Shown here piece by piece: positions 19,042 through 28,184 of a stretch of 64,000 nt of DNA. The stretch's first letter is position 1; each line of letters opens with the position of its first letter. A program made the position numbers and the translations under genes. Location of the stretch: NCBI GenBank assembly GCA_035946575.1, contig DASYZG010000040.1, positions 1 through 64,000 of the forward strand, in the 5' to 3' direction. The notes beneath the pieces were generated by a model that was not told where the DNA came from, ran no database searches, and was given only the letters and a program-made list of their open reading frames with translations. The DNA is from Gp13-AA77 sp035946575. GTDB taxonomy: Bacteria > Acidobacteriota > Terriglobia > UBA7540.

Positions 19042-19228
19042 GTAACCGGTGCCGGAACCGTCTTCAAAATCACCTCACGCCAGGCCATGCCTTCCTGTGC
19101 CGTTCCGGCCAGGCGAGCGGACGGTCGGCGTGTTGGGCCTATGGCGCCTGGTGTCCTGCGCAAGCGTGCCCTCAAGGGCAGGTCCGGTTCGAGGCGGGGG
19201 TATCAGTGGGCCGCTTGCGAGCCTGCCC

Positions 19229-19273
19229 AAGAATAAGAGACCGCTGCCCGCGACTGTTGATCGCGGGCAGCGG
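19229..19273 (-). terminator. Terminator of the multicopper oxidase operon
   Basis: Perfect 13-bp stem CCGCTGCCCGCGA / complement (19241-19253 and 19261-19273) with a 7-nt loop. On the minus strand it is followed by TCTCTTATTCTTG. It begins 46 bases past the oxidase stop codon, between two convergent genes. Confidence 0.7.
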
Positions 19274-19318
19274 CCGAATTTGCAGGCTATTCAGTTGTTG
19301 ATTCCCATCGTTGTTCTC

Positions 19319-22300
19319 TTACTGCCCCGTACCGCTCAACGATACGGATTGTGTCGTAGCCGGCGAAGCGGGGTTAACGTTGAGCGTCGCGCTCTTCGCT
19401 CCTCTGGTGGTGGGCGTAAAAGTGACGTTGATGGTGCAGGTGGACCCTCCAGCCAGGCCGGCGCCGCCGATGGGGCAGGTATTGGTCTGGCCGAATTGGC
19501 TCCCGTTTGTGCCGCCACGCGTGATGCTGTTAATGATCAGCGCCACGGTTCCGGTATTCGTCACCGTCACCGTTTGCGCTGCGCTGGTCGTATGGATAGT
19601 CTGGTTGCCGAAACTGAGCGAGGTGGGCGAGACGGTGTAAGTCGGGACCACGACTGTTCCGGTAAGCGAGACCGCCGCCGAAGTGGCCGGCGCCGCCACA
19701 TTCACGTTCAAAGTGGCGGTCTTGGTGAGCGGATTTCCCGAGGTGGGAGTAAAGGTGACGTTGATCGTGCAGCTCGAGCCCACCGGCAGGGTTGCCGGGA
19801 ACGTTCCGCCGCAGTTGTTGGTCTGAGCGAACTGGTTGGCATTCGTTCCCGTCCGCGTGATGCTGTTGATGGTCAGGTTGGCGGTGCCGGTGTTGGTCAC
19901 CGTAACCGTTTGCGCCGCACTGGTGACGTTCACAGGACCGCTGAACGTCAGTGAAGTGGGCGAAACGGAGTTGATGGGCGCAACGCCTGTGCCGCTCAAC
20001 GGGACGGTCAGGGTGGGCGCACTGCTCGAGACGGTTACCGTACCCGTCTTGGCGCCGCTGGAGAGGGGCTTGAACCGCAGCGTAAAGGTGCAGTTTCTTC
20101 CCGCCGCCAACGTTGTGCCGCAATTGTTGGTGAGGGTGAAATCACTGCCGGCGAGGCTGACCACGATGCTCGTCAGCGTGGTGGTGCCGGTGTTGGTCAG
20201 AGTCACCGTCTGGCCCGCGCTCGTGGTATTCACCGTTTGGTTGGCGAAGGTGAGCGAGGTCGGCGAGACACTGGCGCCGGCCGCGTTCACGGTCTGGCTG
20301 ACGCCGGCGGAAGTTGAAGCGGCGAAGTTGCTGTCTCCGGCGTAGCCGGCCGTCAGCGTCCTCGTTCCGCTGGTGTTGAAGGTAATGGTGCAACTCCCCG
20401 CCCCGGCGGCAAGCGTTGCCGCGCAGCTTTCACCGGTGGTGGCGCTTACTGTGACGGAGCCTGTCGGCGAACCGTTGCCGGTTACCTGGAAGCTGATCGT
20501 CACCGCCTGGCCGATATTGGACGGATTTGGCACGTTTGAGGTGATGCTGCTGGTGCTGGTTGCCTGCAGCGCAGCGGTCGTCTGGCTGGCCGTCGCCGCA
20601 TTGAAGTTGTTGTCAGCCGCCCAGTTGGCCGCCAGGCTGCAAGTGCCGGTGCCGCTGGTCATGCTGACCGTATTTCCGGCGATCGAGCAGGCCCCGCTCG
20701 CGGTGATTACGGCCGCGGTGCTGGCGTTCGTGGAGCTGGCAACGGTGAAGGTGCTGTTATAGACCGCACTGGCCGGTGCACCGGTAAAGGTGACCGTGGG
20801 TGCGATCTTGGCTGCGGTTGTCGATTGGGTCAGCGTGGCCGCGTTGTAGTTAGGGTCAGCTGCCCAGTCCGCCGTCATCGTGCAGATGCCGGTGCCGCTC
20901 GACATGGTAACGGTGTTGCCCGCGATCGAGCAGGATCCGGAGGCGGTGAGGACCGGGATACTGGTGGTGGTAGAGTTACTGCTGGCCACCACACTGAACG
21001 TCGACAAATAGGGCGCACTCGCCGGCGCGCCCGTGAAGGTCACCGTAGGATTGGCCTTGGAGATCGTCACAGTCCCGGCCACATAGCTGATGGCGTAGTT
21101 GGCGGCTCCGGCGCCCGAGCAGGTGCTCGGATACGGACTGCCGCCCACCGGACTCGTGGGGGTGGCCGTGGTCGAGCAAGTCGGCTGCGGTGCCAGAACA
21201 GCGGAGGTGTCGCCGTTCACAAACCCGGCGAAACCGGGCGTGATCGCCGGCACTGTCCCGCCGTAGACCATCGTGCCACCGCTGGCGGTGATGGTCAGAG
21301 GTGCCTGATTGACCGACACCGAACCTGCTACGTAGCTGATGGCATAGTTCGCGGCCGTCGCGCCCGAGCAGGTGCTCGGATACGGACTGCCGCTCACCGG
21401 ACTCGCCGGCGTGGCCGTGGTCGAACAGGTTGGCTGCGCCGTCAAGACAGCGGACGTTTCGCCGTTCACAAACCCGGCGAAACCGGGCGTGATCGCGGGT
21501 ACGGTTCCGCCATAGACCATCGTGCCGCTGCCGGCCGTGATGGTCAGCGGCGCCGGGCTAATAGTGACGGTTCCCGCCACGTAGGTCACCGTGTAGTTCG
21601 GAGCCACCGCGCCCGAACAGTTGCTCGTATAGGTGCCGTTCACGGGGCTGGTTGGCGTCGCCGTGGTCGTGCAGGTGGGCTGGGTGGTCAGCACGGACGA
21701 GTTTTGCCCGAGCACGAACCCGCTGAAAGCGGGTGTGATCGTGGGCACGGTGCCGCCGTACGTCATGGCGCCGTTGCCGGCTGTAATCGTCAGGCTGGCC
21801 GCACTCACCGTAACACTGCCCGCCACGTAGCTGATGCTGTAGTTCGCGGCGGCCGCGCCGGAGCAAGTCGAGGGATAAGACCCCACGTTGCTGGTGCCGG
21901 TTGCGGTGGTCGAGCAGATCGGCTGCGTGGTGAGCGCTGCCGACGTATCGCCGTTCACAAACCCCGAGAAGGCGGGTGTGATCGCCGGTACGGTACCGCC
22001 GTAAGTCATGGTGCCGTTGCCGGCGGTGATCACCAAGGGCGCCGGGTTTATCGTCAGCGTGCCCGTGGCGTAAGTGATGGGACTGTAGTTCGGGCTGGCC
22101 GCTCCCGAACACTGGGTGGTGTACGATCCGGCCGGATTGTTGGCCGGCAGCCCGACGACCACGCAGGCCGGTTGAGTTGCCAGGCTGGCCAGCGTATCAC
22201 CGTTCACGAAGTTGCCGGTCGCGGTGATCGTGGGCACGGCCTCGCCGTAAGTGATCGTTGCGCTGCTGGCTGTCAGGGTGAGAGCTGCCGGGTTCACGAC

Positions 22301-25300
22301 CAGCTGGACGGTCGTCGCCGAACTGCCGGTGGCAACCCCCGTCAGGCTTCCTGGCACCGTGTAAGTGGCGTCCAGGTTGTAAGTCCCGGCCGCGAGTCCG
22401 CTCAGGCTGAAGGTGGTTGAGCCCGGATTGCCGGCGAGCGATTGCGTGATCGAGTTCACTAACGTTGGCCCTCCGCTGACCGTCAGTTGAACATTGCCGG
22501 TCACCGGTCCGCCTTGCGGCGATGTGACGTTCACCGTCACCGTGGCTGAATTGCCGTAGGTAATCGGCGAGCTCGCCACGATGGCGCTCGCGGTCGTTGC
22601 CGGCAGGACACTCACGCTGGCAATAGACCAGGGCGACAGAAGGTCCACGTTCGGCGGGTTCCAGTAATTGGCATCGGGTTTGAACGACTGGACCCTGTAG
22701 AAGTAGTTTGAACCCAGCGTAAGGTTAGCCGACGTATCGTTATAGGTCATGGTCCCGCCCCACCCTGTGCCCTGGTTGTTCGCATCGAGAGGCTGGCTGG
22801 CAGGCAGGCTGGCGGTGAACGGATTCAGGGTGAACCCGGCATCGTCCGCTCTCTCGAGCGTGAAACCGGTTTCGCTGGCGGACATGTCGGTCCAGGTCAC
22901 GCCGATGGCGGGATTGGCGCCCCACGGATTCCAGTTGGCAGCCACGTTTGCGGGCGCTTCCGGCGGTACCTGGAAAGCGATGGGCCTCATCATGTCGTTC
23001 TCTTCGTGGCCCAGAATGTGGCAGTGCCAGACGTACTCCCACCCAAAGTTATAGATCGCGTTGGGAGTGGTGGCGGGCCTTGAGGTGAAAGGGTTTATGT
23101 TGGTGAACTGCGTCGTGCCGCCCAGAGGCGCCGTCACGTCGAACAGCCGGTAGCTGTCGCGCACCGGCCAGGGCGGATTGGGCTTGATGGGCTGCAGAGC
23201 CACCATGGTAATTTCCAGAGGATTCATGCGCACGGTGTCCTTCCAGCCCAACTCGTTAAAGTCGGGTGGACGCACGGAACCGTCCCAGCCGATCCGGTTG
23301 ATCACCTGCACGTTGAACAGGTGGAAGTGGATGAAGTGCGTATCCACCCCATTGTGAGTGATCTTCCAGATCTGGGTCTGGCCATTGCTGATGATCTCCG
23401 AGGGCGGATCGATATAGCCCAGGGGGATCGTCGTCTGGTTCAGGAAGCTGGTGAACGGCAGCTCCGTCCCCAGGGTCGCGTTCATCCGGCCGTAGTCCGT
23501 GGTGAAAAGCTCCTGGATCGTCTTGTTGTCGAAGGTATCGCAGACGGCAGGAGGCGCCGCCGAACACGGCTGGTCGGGGAGCACGCTGGCGCCCGTGATC
23601 GGTGTGAACGTCATCGTGTTGTTATTGAGCCGGGCATAAGTATTCGAGAAACTCCCGTTGTAAGCGGTGTTGTACGCCGACTCGGGCACGATGGTGGTCG
23701 GCTGGGTGGCGGCAAACAGCCCGGAACCTGCTGTCGTGGTGGTGAAGGCTTGCGTCAACGCCGGCAGGCTGAAGGGCGTCGTATTGCTGCCGGCTTTGCC
23801 CACAACGATCTGCATGATGGTCCGGGTGTTGGGACCGTAGCCCGGTTGTGTCGGCGGTGCGCCGCCAATCGAAGTCTGGTCGAGGTCGCCGGTGTAGTAG
23901 TCAAGCCGCGAGTCGAACGCAGGCGCGGGCGTGGGCGCGTCATTATAAAGAATGAGCGTCTGACCGGCGAACTTGGAGAAGTCGACGATCACGTCGGCGC
24001 GTTCCGCCGGCCCGAGCCACAGACCGTGGGCGCCCACGTTGGTCACGGTCACGCTGCGCGTGTTGTACTCGTAGTTGGTCGGCGTGGCGGGAATCACCAC
24101 CGGAGACGGCAAAAGGCCGCCCTCGCTGCCAATCTGGATAAAGGGAGGGCCGGCGTTGCGCGGATCGGGAACGCCGCCGTCACGGCCATCGGCAGCCCAC
24201 ATGCTTTGCTTGGTGGGAATGCCCGTCTGCGGACCGTAATTCGGCCAGCAACTGGCTGGCAACCCAGTTCCGTTCAACGGACTTCCCGTCGAGTCCAGGG
24301 TGCCCTGGGCTTGTCCGATGTCCAGAGTCGGGTTGGAGAGCTGCGTGACCGTCGTGCACAGGGGAGTCGTATTGCCCGGGCCCGGCGGAACGGCCGGAAC
24401 CATGGCGACGTCCATTCCCGTGGAATCGGCAACAAACAGTGAGAGGTTTAAGGAGCGGTCGTTGCCGGCGCTCAGGATCTGGAACCGATAGGCTGCGGGA
24501 TCGACCTTGAGCACCGGGTAGGCCTCACCATTAACCAGCGGGGTATCCATAAAGCCTTCCGGCGTCCCGGACGGGTTCATGATGATGGGACATCCGCCCC
24601 CTGACAGGTCATTGGACGGCGCTTGCAGGATCTGCCCCGGGAATGCCACCGAGGTGCACGCAATCGTGACCGCGGTCGGCGGATTCGCTGCTGTCAAGGT
24701 AGTTTGCGGCGGGTGAAACCACGGACCGTAGTCCCAGCGGCCGAAGGCGTTGGCACCGCCGAGGTCAGACGGATTCTGGTTCGGAGTGTAAACGTGCGGG
24801 AACCAGAGGTCGCCCTCGTTGGCTGCGCCGGGCGTGGTACCAAAGCCTCCCCAGGCCCAGGTCGGGTCCTCGCCCGACATTTGCGCGGTACCGGGCACGA
24901 AGGTTTTATCCTGAATCACGAGCGGAACCAGGTGGGCGAGGTCGGGAGCGGTAGTCGATCCGATCGTTCCTGGAGCGCTCGCGTTTGCCAGCGCGTCCTC
25001 CTCTTTGGGATCCAAAAGCAGGTAACCGGCAGCCTCGCCGGCGTAGACGTTCAGGCGGGTGATGCCGTAAGCGTGATCGTGATAGAACATCAGCCGGCCG
25101 CCCTGCTGGTTGGTCCAGAAGAAGGTCATATTCCCGGCGCCGGGATTGTTGGTGGCGCCCACCGTCGCGCAACTGGGCTGAGCCGCGCAACCGGCGATCA
25201 CGTTGCCGCTGGCGTCAAACCACATGTCAGGGACATCTTGCGTGCTGTCGCCCCTGGCGGGACCAGCGGTTTCTCCCGCCGGCACGGTCCACTGATGAGG

Positions 25301-26218
25301 CGTGCCATCGCTGATCCAGGGCGTGGCGCCGCCATGCAGGTGCAGCGTGGCCCGGTTCTGCGTGTAGGCGGTGCCGGTATTGCCGTCCATGCCGGCGCCC
25401 ATGTAGGTGGTGTCTACAGGGATGAAGAGATTGCCTCCGCTGCCGACGGGGAGCATGTTTTTGAACAGAATACGCACCGGCCGGTCCTTCTGGGCAATGA
25501 TCAGCGGCCCGAGATACTGAATCGGGGGAGGCGCTATTGTGTTGTTCCCAGAGCCGTCGGTGCCGCTGTTGAGTTGCACATAGCCTCGCAGCGTCGTCGA
25601 GGGAATGTCGCTATGGAGCTTCGCCGTGTACTGCTGCAGGGCGATGACGTAGTAGTCAGATCCCGGGAACGTCACCGTGTCGGGAACTGCCATGGGTAGA
25701 TTCGGCAGCGCGTCCACGAACTTGCGCACGCCGCCCGCGAGGCTTCCACCGATCGCGGCCGAGGCCATGGCGCCGCTGCCACAGGCTGGTTGACCGGTGA
25801 GGCCGCATCCGCTATCGACGATCGTGACTTGGGGAGCGTAATAGTTGGTGCCACCGCTCGAGATCGTGAAGCCCGTAATGGCTCCCTTGATCCCGGTGAT
25901 GGCGCCGCTCGCGTCCACCGTAGCCGTCGCGGTGGCGCCGGTGCCGCCGGCGTTCCCGAGGTCCGTAATGGTGACCACAGGGTTTGTGTAGCCGCTGCCC
26001 GCTTCTACGAGCGTCAGACTCGTGACTGAACCGGTCGGCAGCGGGCTGTTAGCCCAGTTGGCTACTCCGAAGAAGTCGGTGCAGTTTGTGGAGCCGGTGC
26101 CCGTGTTTATCGGAACCCCGGAACCATTGAAACCGTTGCAAGTGGGTACGCTGCCGGCCTGACCAAAAGCCAGCGCGCTGCAAGCCAACACCAGGAGAAG
26201 ATACAGAGGTTTTCTCAT
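19319..26218 (-). CDS. Giant secreted multicopper oxidase with MBG, Ig-like and ASH repeat tail
   Basis: 2299 residues, signal peptide 1-19. The oxidase part spans about 240-1085 with all four copper motifs: HLHGG at 293-297, FYHDH at 378-382, HFIHFHLF at 961-968 and WHCHILGHEENDMM at 1064-1077 (including the type 1 Cys and an axial Met). A fibronectin-like stretch (1085-1205) and an Ig-like repeat (1208-1308) follow, then five MBG-type repeats of 82-85 residues (1311-1722, each with TYGG or VYGG and TCSG...NY), two more 85-residue Ig-like repeats (1723-1888), another Ig-like repeat and three ASH/choice-of-anchor-D domains (about 1983-2299). No cell-wall or PEP-CTERM sorting signal closes the protein. 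Likely an extracellular Cu-dependent oxidase of metal ions or phenolics; the tail probably binds surfaces or polymer. It starts one base after the stop of the 86-residue gene (TGAGATG). Confidence 0.85.
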   Translation of the reverse strand: MRKPLYLLLVLACSALAFGQAGSVPTCNGFNGSGVPINTGTGSTNCTDFFGVANWANSPLPTGSVTSLTLVEAGSGYTNPVVTITDLGNAGGTGATATATVDASGAITGIKGAITGFTISSGGTNYYAPQVTIVDSGCGLTGQPACGSGAMASAAIGGSLAGGVRKFVDALPNLPMAVPDTVTFPGSDYYVIALQQYTAKLHSDIPSTTLRGYVQLNSGTDGSGNNTIAPPPIQYLGPLIIAQKDRPVRILFKNMLPVGSGGNLFIPVDTTYMGAGMDGNTGTAYTQNRATLHLHGGATPWISDGTPHQWTVPAGETAGPARGDSTQDVPDMWFDASGNVIAGCAAQPSCATVGATNNPGAGNMTFFWTNQQGGRLMFYHDHAYGITRLNVYAGEAAGYLLLDPKEEDALANASAPGTIGSTTAPDLAHLVPLVIQDKTFVPGTAQMSGEDPTWAWGGFGTTPGAANEGDLWFPHVYTPNQNPSDLGGANAFGRWDYGPWFHPPQTTLTAANPPTAVTIACTSVAFPGQILQAPSNDLSGGGCPIIMNPSGTPEGFMDTPLVNGEAYPVLKVDPAAYRFQILSAGNDRSLNLSLFVADSTGMDVAMVPAVPPGPGNTTPLCTTVTQLSNPTLDIGQAQGTLDSTGSPLNGTGLPASCWPNYGPQTGIPTKQSMWAADGRDGGVPDPRNAGPPFIQIGSEGGLLPSPVVIPATPTNYEYNTRSVTVTNVGAHGLWLGPAERADVIVDFSKFAGQTLILYNDAPTPAPAFDSRLDYYTGDLDQTSIGGAPPTQPGYGPNTRTIMQIVVGKAGSNTTPFSLPALTQAFTTTTAGSGLFAATQPTTIVPESAYNTAYNGSFSNTYARLNNNTMTFTPITGASVLPDQPCSAAPPAVCDTFDNKTIQELFTTDYGRMNATLGTELPFTSFLNQTTIPLGYIDPPSEIISNGQTQIWKITHNGVDTHFIHFHLFNVQVINRIGWDGSVRPPDFNELGWKDTVRMNPLEITMVALQPIKPNPPWPVRDSYRLFDVTAPLGGTTQFTNINPFTSRPATTPNAIYNFGWEYVWHCHILGHEENDMMRPIAFQVPPEAPANVAANWNPWGANPAIGVTWTDMSASETGFTLERADDAGFTLNPFTASLPASQPLDANNQGTGWGGTMTYNDTSANLTLGSNYFYRVQSFKPDANYWNPPNVDLLSPWSIASVSVLPATTASAIVASSPITYGNSATVTVNVTSPQGGPVTGNVQLTVSGGPTLVNSITQSLAGNPGSTTFSLSGLAAGTYNLDATYTVPGSLTGVATGSSATTVQLVVNPAALTLTASSATITYGEAVPTITATGNFVNGDTLASLATQPACVVVGLPANNPAGSYTTQCSGAASPNYSPITYATGTLTINPAPLVITAGNGTMTYGGTVPAITPAFSGFVNGDTSAALTTQPICSTTATGTSNVGSYPSTCSGAAAANYSISYVAGSVTVSAASLTITAGNGAMTYGGTVPTITPAFSGFVLGQNSSVLTTQPTCTTTATPTSPVNGTYTSNCSGAVAPNYTVTYVAGTVTISPAPLTITAGSGTMVYGGTVPAITPGFAGFVNGETSAVLTAQPTCSTTATPASPVSGSPYPSTCSGATAANYAISYVAGSVSVNQAPLTITASGGTMVYGGTVPAITPGFAGFVNGDTSAVLAPQPTCSTTATPTSPVGGSPYPSTCSGAGAANYAISYVAGTVTISKANPTVTFTGAPASAPYLSTFSVVASSNSTTTSIPVLTASGSCSIAGNTVTMSSGTGICTMTADWAADPNYNAATLTQSTTAAKIAPTVTFTGAPASAVYNSTFTVASSTNASTAAVITASGACSIAGNTVSMTSGTGTCSLAANWAADNNFNAATASQTTAALQATSTSSITSNVPNPSNIGQAVTISFQVTGNGSPTGSVTVSATTGESCAATLAAGAGSCTITFNTSGTRTLTAGYAGDSNFAASTSAGVSQTVNAAGASVSPTSLTFANQTVNTTSAGQTVTLTNTGTTTLTSIVVSLAGSDFTLTNNCGTTLAAGRNCTFTLRFKPLSSGAKTGTVTVSSSAPTLTVPLSGTGVAPINSVSPTSLTFSGPVNVTSAAQTVTVTNTGTANLTINSITRTGTNANQFAQTNNCGGTFPATLPVGSSCTINVTFTPTSGNPLTKTATLNVNVAAPATSAAVSLTGTVVVPTYTVSPTSLSFGNQTIHTTSAAQTVTVTNTGTVALIINSITRGGTNGSQFGQTNTCPIGGAGLAGGSTCTINVTFTPTTRGAKSATLNVNPASPATTQSVSLSGTGQ

Positions 26219-26219
26219 C

Positions 26220-26480
26220 TCACTTTACCTCCCCGGTCGAGGCCTGGGCATTCAAGGCCTTCTGGGCAGCAGCAGCGCGGCGCGCCGCATTACGAGCCGC
26301 CGCCGCCTTGCGTTGCTCCTTGGTCATGCGTCCCATCACCATGCCGCCTTTCGCTGGTGAGTAAGTGGTGCCCTTCGTCTTCGTGGCTGCTTGCGGTTGC
26401 GCGATACTCTGAACTGGCCCGCAGAAAAGCGCCATGAGCAGAACCGCGCTGCCCGCCAGCAGACTTCTCTTTCTGTTCAT
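26220..26480 (-). CDS. Small secreted Ala/Arg/Lys-rich protein co-translated with the multicopper oxidase
   Basis: 86 residues with a clear signal peptide (about 1-27, AVLLMALFCGPVQSIAQ). The mature part is short and basic with a helical KEQRKAAAARNAARRAAAAQ run at 55-74. A strong AAGGAGAACAA site precedes the ATG. Its TGA and the oxidase ATG are one base apart, which implies translational coupling. I do not recognise the family. It could be an oxidase chaperone, a metal-binding accessory or a structural peptide; no Cys and only three Met residues after the signal speak against a classic copper carrier. Confidence 0.7.
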   Translation of the reverse strand: MNRKRSLLAGSAVLLMALFCGPVQSIAQPQAATKTKGTTYSPAKGGMVMGRMTKEQRKAAAARNAARRAAAAQKALNAQASTGEVK

Positions 26481-26750
26481 TTGTTCTCCTTTTTTTCGAT
26501 CTTCGTCCTATCCCGTGCCGAAAGGCGCCGGGGGATTGATGGAGGGGCCAAGCTCGAGTCCCTGGATGCCGCGGGTTGCCTGGCCCGGACACTCGTAGCG
26601 CGCCATCGTTCGAGAAGTGGCGCGTGCGAGTGCGCACGCGGGTATAGCACGATCAAGACTTGCCATACCGGTTAGGACTTGATTTATGGTGGCGGGATAA
26701 CTAAGATGGGCTTGTCCGAAAGGCGGTCCATCCTAATCGGCCCGTCTTGG

Positions 26751-26783
26751 GCGGCGCGTTGTTGCAAGCAGCGCGCCGCTTTT
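26751..26783 (+). terminator. Terminator-like hairpin
   Basis: Perfect 8-bp stem GCGGCGCG (26751-26758) / CGCGCCGC (26772-26779) followed by TTTT and more T-rich sequence. No plus-strand gene lies immediately upstream, so it may be a relic of a lost gene or end an unrecognised small transcript. The rest of 26481-27097 holds no gene I can support. Confidence 0.45.
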
Positions 26784-27097
26784 GTTTGAAAACCTCCCGG
26801 GCGAGCCTGACGCGGCTCCCCCAAAAAACAAGCTGCTTGCCAACATCTTACAACGCCAGTGTGCGGGCGCATCTCTGCGCCTCACTCGTGGCACTTATTG
26901 GATTGACCTAGGGGTTTGACTACGGCGTTCCCTCGATCGTGGTCGGCCTGGAGTGCGAGTTCCGCTTCGCATCCGCCAGCAAGGCCTTAACCCTTCGAGC
27001 GACGCACAAATCGGTATTTACGCCTTTGGCGAGCATCGTCGCTGTGACGAGGCTCACGGCTCATTGTGACGTCCCCCACAAGAGCACTCGGCGAGCA

Positions 27098-27389
27098 GTG
27101 CCGGCCTCGCTTTTCAGACTGTCAATCGGAAGGTCCACGGCCCTCGAAGTCATGAGAAGCGACGGCGCCGCCATCAACAGCATTGACTCCAGTGCTGCGG
27201 ACGGGGAAGCTTCAACGGGCATCTCAGACCTGCGGGCAGGCGCTGGGCTCCGGCCGGCAGTGCACCATCACCGTGGAATTCACTGCCCGCAGGGGCGGCG
27301 AGGCAATCGAATCCACACTGAACGTCGATTTCCATATCGACGGCGATGCCCAAACTGGTTCCGTTAAACTGACAGGAGCAATTAGCTAA
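27098..27389 (+). pseudogene. ASH/choice-of-anchor-D domain remnant with a frameshift
   Basis: One ASH-type domain of about 95 residues can be read across two frames. The first frame gives VPASLFRLSIGRSTALEV and then GAAINSIDSSAADGEAS, the usual start of such a domain (PxSL, INSI). Near 27215-27230 the reading moves to the next frame, QTCGQALGSGRQCTITVEFT, which is the usual end (NxCG...aGxxCtitVtFtp), closing with LTGAIS and a stop. No signal peptide or intact start is seen upstream. It is related in kind to the three ASH domains of the multicopper oxidase, but in the opposite orientation and much diverged. Confidence 0.6.
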
Positions 27390-27407
27390 GAGGACGCGGA
27401 AGGGGCA

Positions 27408-27435
27408 GCGCAGACGCTTCATCTCACGTCTGCGC
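27408..27435. terminator. Hairpin between convergent genes
   Basis: Perfect 9-bp stem GCGCAGACG / CGTCTGCGC (27408-27416 and 27427-27435) with a 10-nt loop. It lies between the ASH remnant and the convergent 86-residue gene. It lacks a clear T-tract in either direction, so it may be a weak or factor-assisted terminator. Confidence 0.4.
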
Positions 27436-27452
27436 CCAATCGGGTTCGAGTC

Positions 27453-27713
27453 TTATTCCGTCGGGCTCGGGACCGCATGAGTATGCGGGTGCCCAACTTC
27501 GATGTTCACCGTGCAATGATGGTCGTGATACCAAAACCGGCGGCTGAGGACGTTGAAGTCTGTGGGGTGGCCGCCAAACGGATAGGTGACCTGGTCGCCC
27601 ACGTCCGGGATCAGGGCCGATTCGCCCTTCTCCAGCACGATGGGCTCGTTCAAAGTGCGCTCTTCCGTAAACTGACCGGGCTCCCGGTATCTGAACAGGA
27701 CGTCGTATCTCAT
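27453..27713 (-). CDS. Hypothetical 86-residue protein
   Basis: Short soluble-looking protein (MRYDVLFRYREPGQF...). A very strong ribosome site (GAGGGAGGGAAC) precedes the ATG, and codon use looks natural. It is beta-strand-rich, acidic in the first half and His-rich in the second (FWYHDHHCTVNIEVGHPHTH near 60-79), where the His and Cys residues could bind metal. There is no signal peptide or membrane segment. I do not recognise the family. Confidence 0.6.
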   Translation of the reverse strand: MRYDVLFRYREPGQFTEERTLNEPIVLEKGESALIPDVGDQVTYPFGGHPTDFNVLSRRFWYHDHHCTVNIEVGHPHTHAVPSPTE

Positions 27714-27845
27714 GTTCCCTCCCTCGGTTGCGGGCTGATAAACCGCAGAGTGGAGTGGGGGCGGCGCCGCGGTTTCACCGCCCTCCTGTTATCCCCGTAA
27801 CTGCTGCCACGGCCGGGTTGAGCCAACCAACACTTAGTTAGGTGC

Positions 27846-28079
27846 TCACCGAAGACCACGATTCTGGATGGCTTCAGCCGCGCGGCCCGCGCCCAACATG
27901 CTGGCGGCGGTCCGCATGGAGACTTTCTTGTCGATGTGAATCTCCAGCACGTCCGCTTCATCGAGAGTTACGTTGGGGCGGTAGCGGATACCACCCTTGC
28001 CGGGACCTCGCGCTGTGCCTTCTCCTTCTAAAACTGTCCCAGGCAACACACACCTGCCATGATCCGAGTCACAGTTCAT
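27846..28079 (-). pseudogene. Glutamate dehydrogenase with internal deletion
   Basis: The 77-codon frame joins two pieces of the Glu/Leu dehydrogenase family. Residues 18-45 (EGEGTARGPGKGGIRYRP then NVTLDEADVL) match the N-terminal dimerisation region, normally near residues 60-95 of a protein of about 420. Residues 52-76 (KVSMRTAASMLGAGRAAEAI then QNRGL) match the C-terminal helix (typically MRTAAYmlaxxRVAEAxxxRG). The catalytic Lys region and the whole NAD-binding domain between them are missing, roughly 300 residues. The join falls near 27930-27945. It cannot be an active enzyme; whether the short product is made is unknown. Confidence 0.65.
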
Positions 28080-28148
28080 TGGTGACGACGCTCACAGGTT
28101 CGATGTAGGCGCGGGCCCCCACGTCGAAATCACGAGAACACCGCGTGA

Positions 28149-28178
28149 TTGAGGCGCCGCCGCATTCGGACGTACGAT
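28149..28178 (+). promoter_or_regulatory. Predicted promoter giving a leaderless transcript
   Basis: TTGAGG (28149-28154) and TACGAT (28173-28178) are 18 nt apart, and the ATG of the next gene lies only 6 nt after the -10 box. No Shine-Dalgarno sequence precedes that ATG. Transcription would start at or next to the start codon. Confidence 0.35.
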
Positions 28179-28184
28179 CGCATT

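Noticed and set aside
20000..22300. The repeat array in the oxidase as a CRISPR-like or VNTR locus
   Set aside because: The roughly 250-bp units are coding MBG domains with protein-level conservation; there are no short repeats with unique spacers.
20825..22420. A 531-codon plus-strand frame inside the multicopper oxidase gene
   Set aside because: It is antisense to the MBG repeats and has a repeating Gly/Arg-rich pattern caused by them; no start site or family match.
26684..26872. 62-codon minus-strand frame
   Set aside because: It covers a terminator-like hairpin and has no ribosome site or protein-like character.
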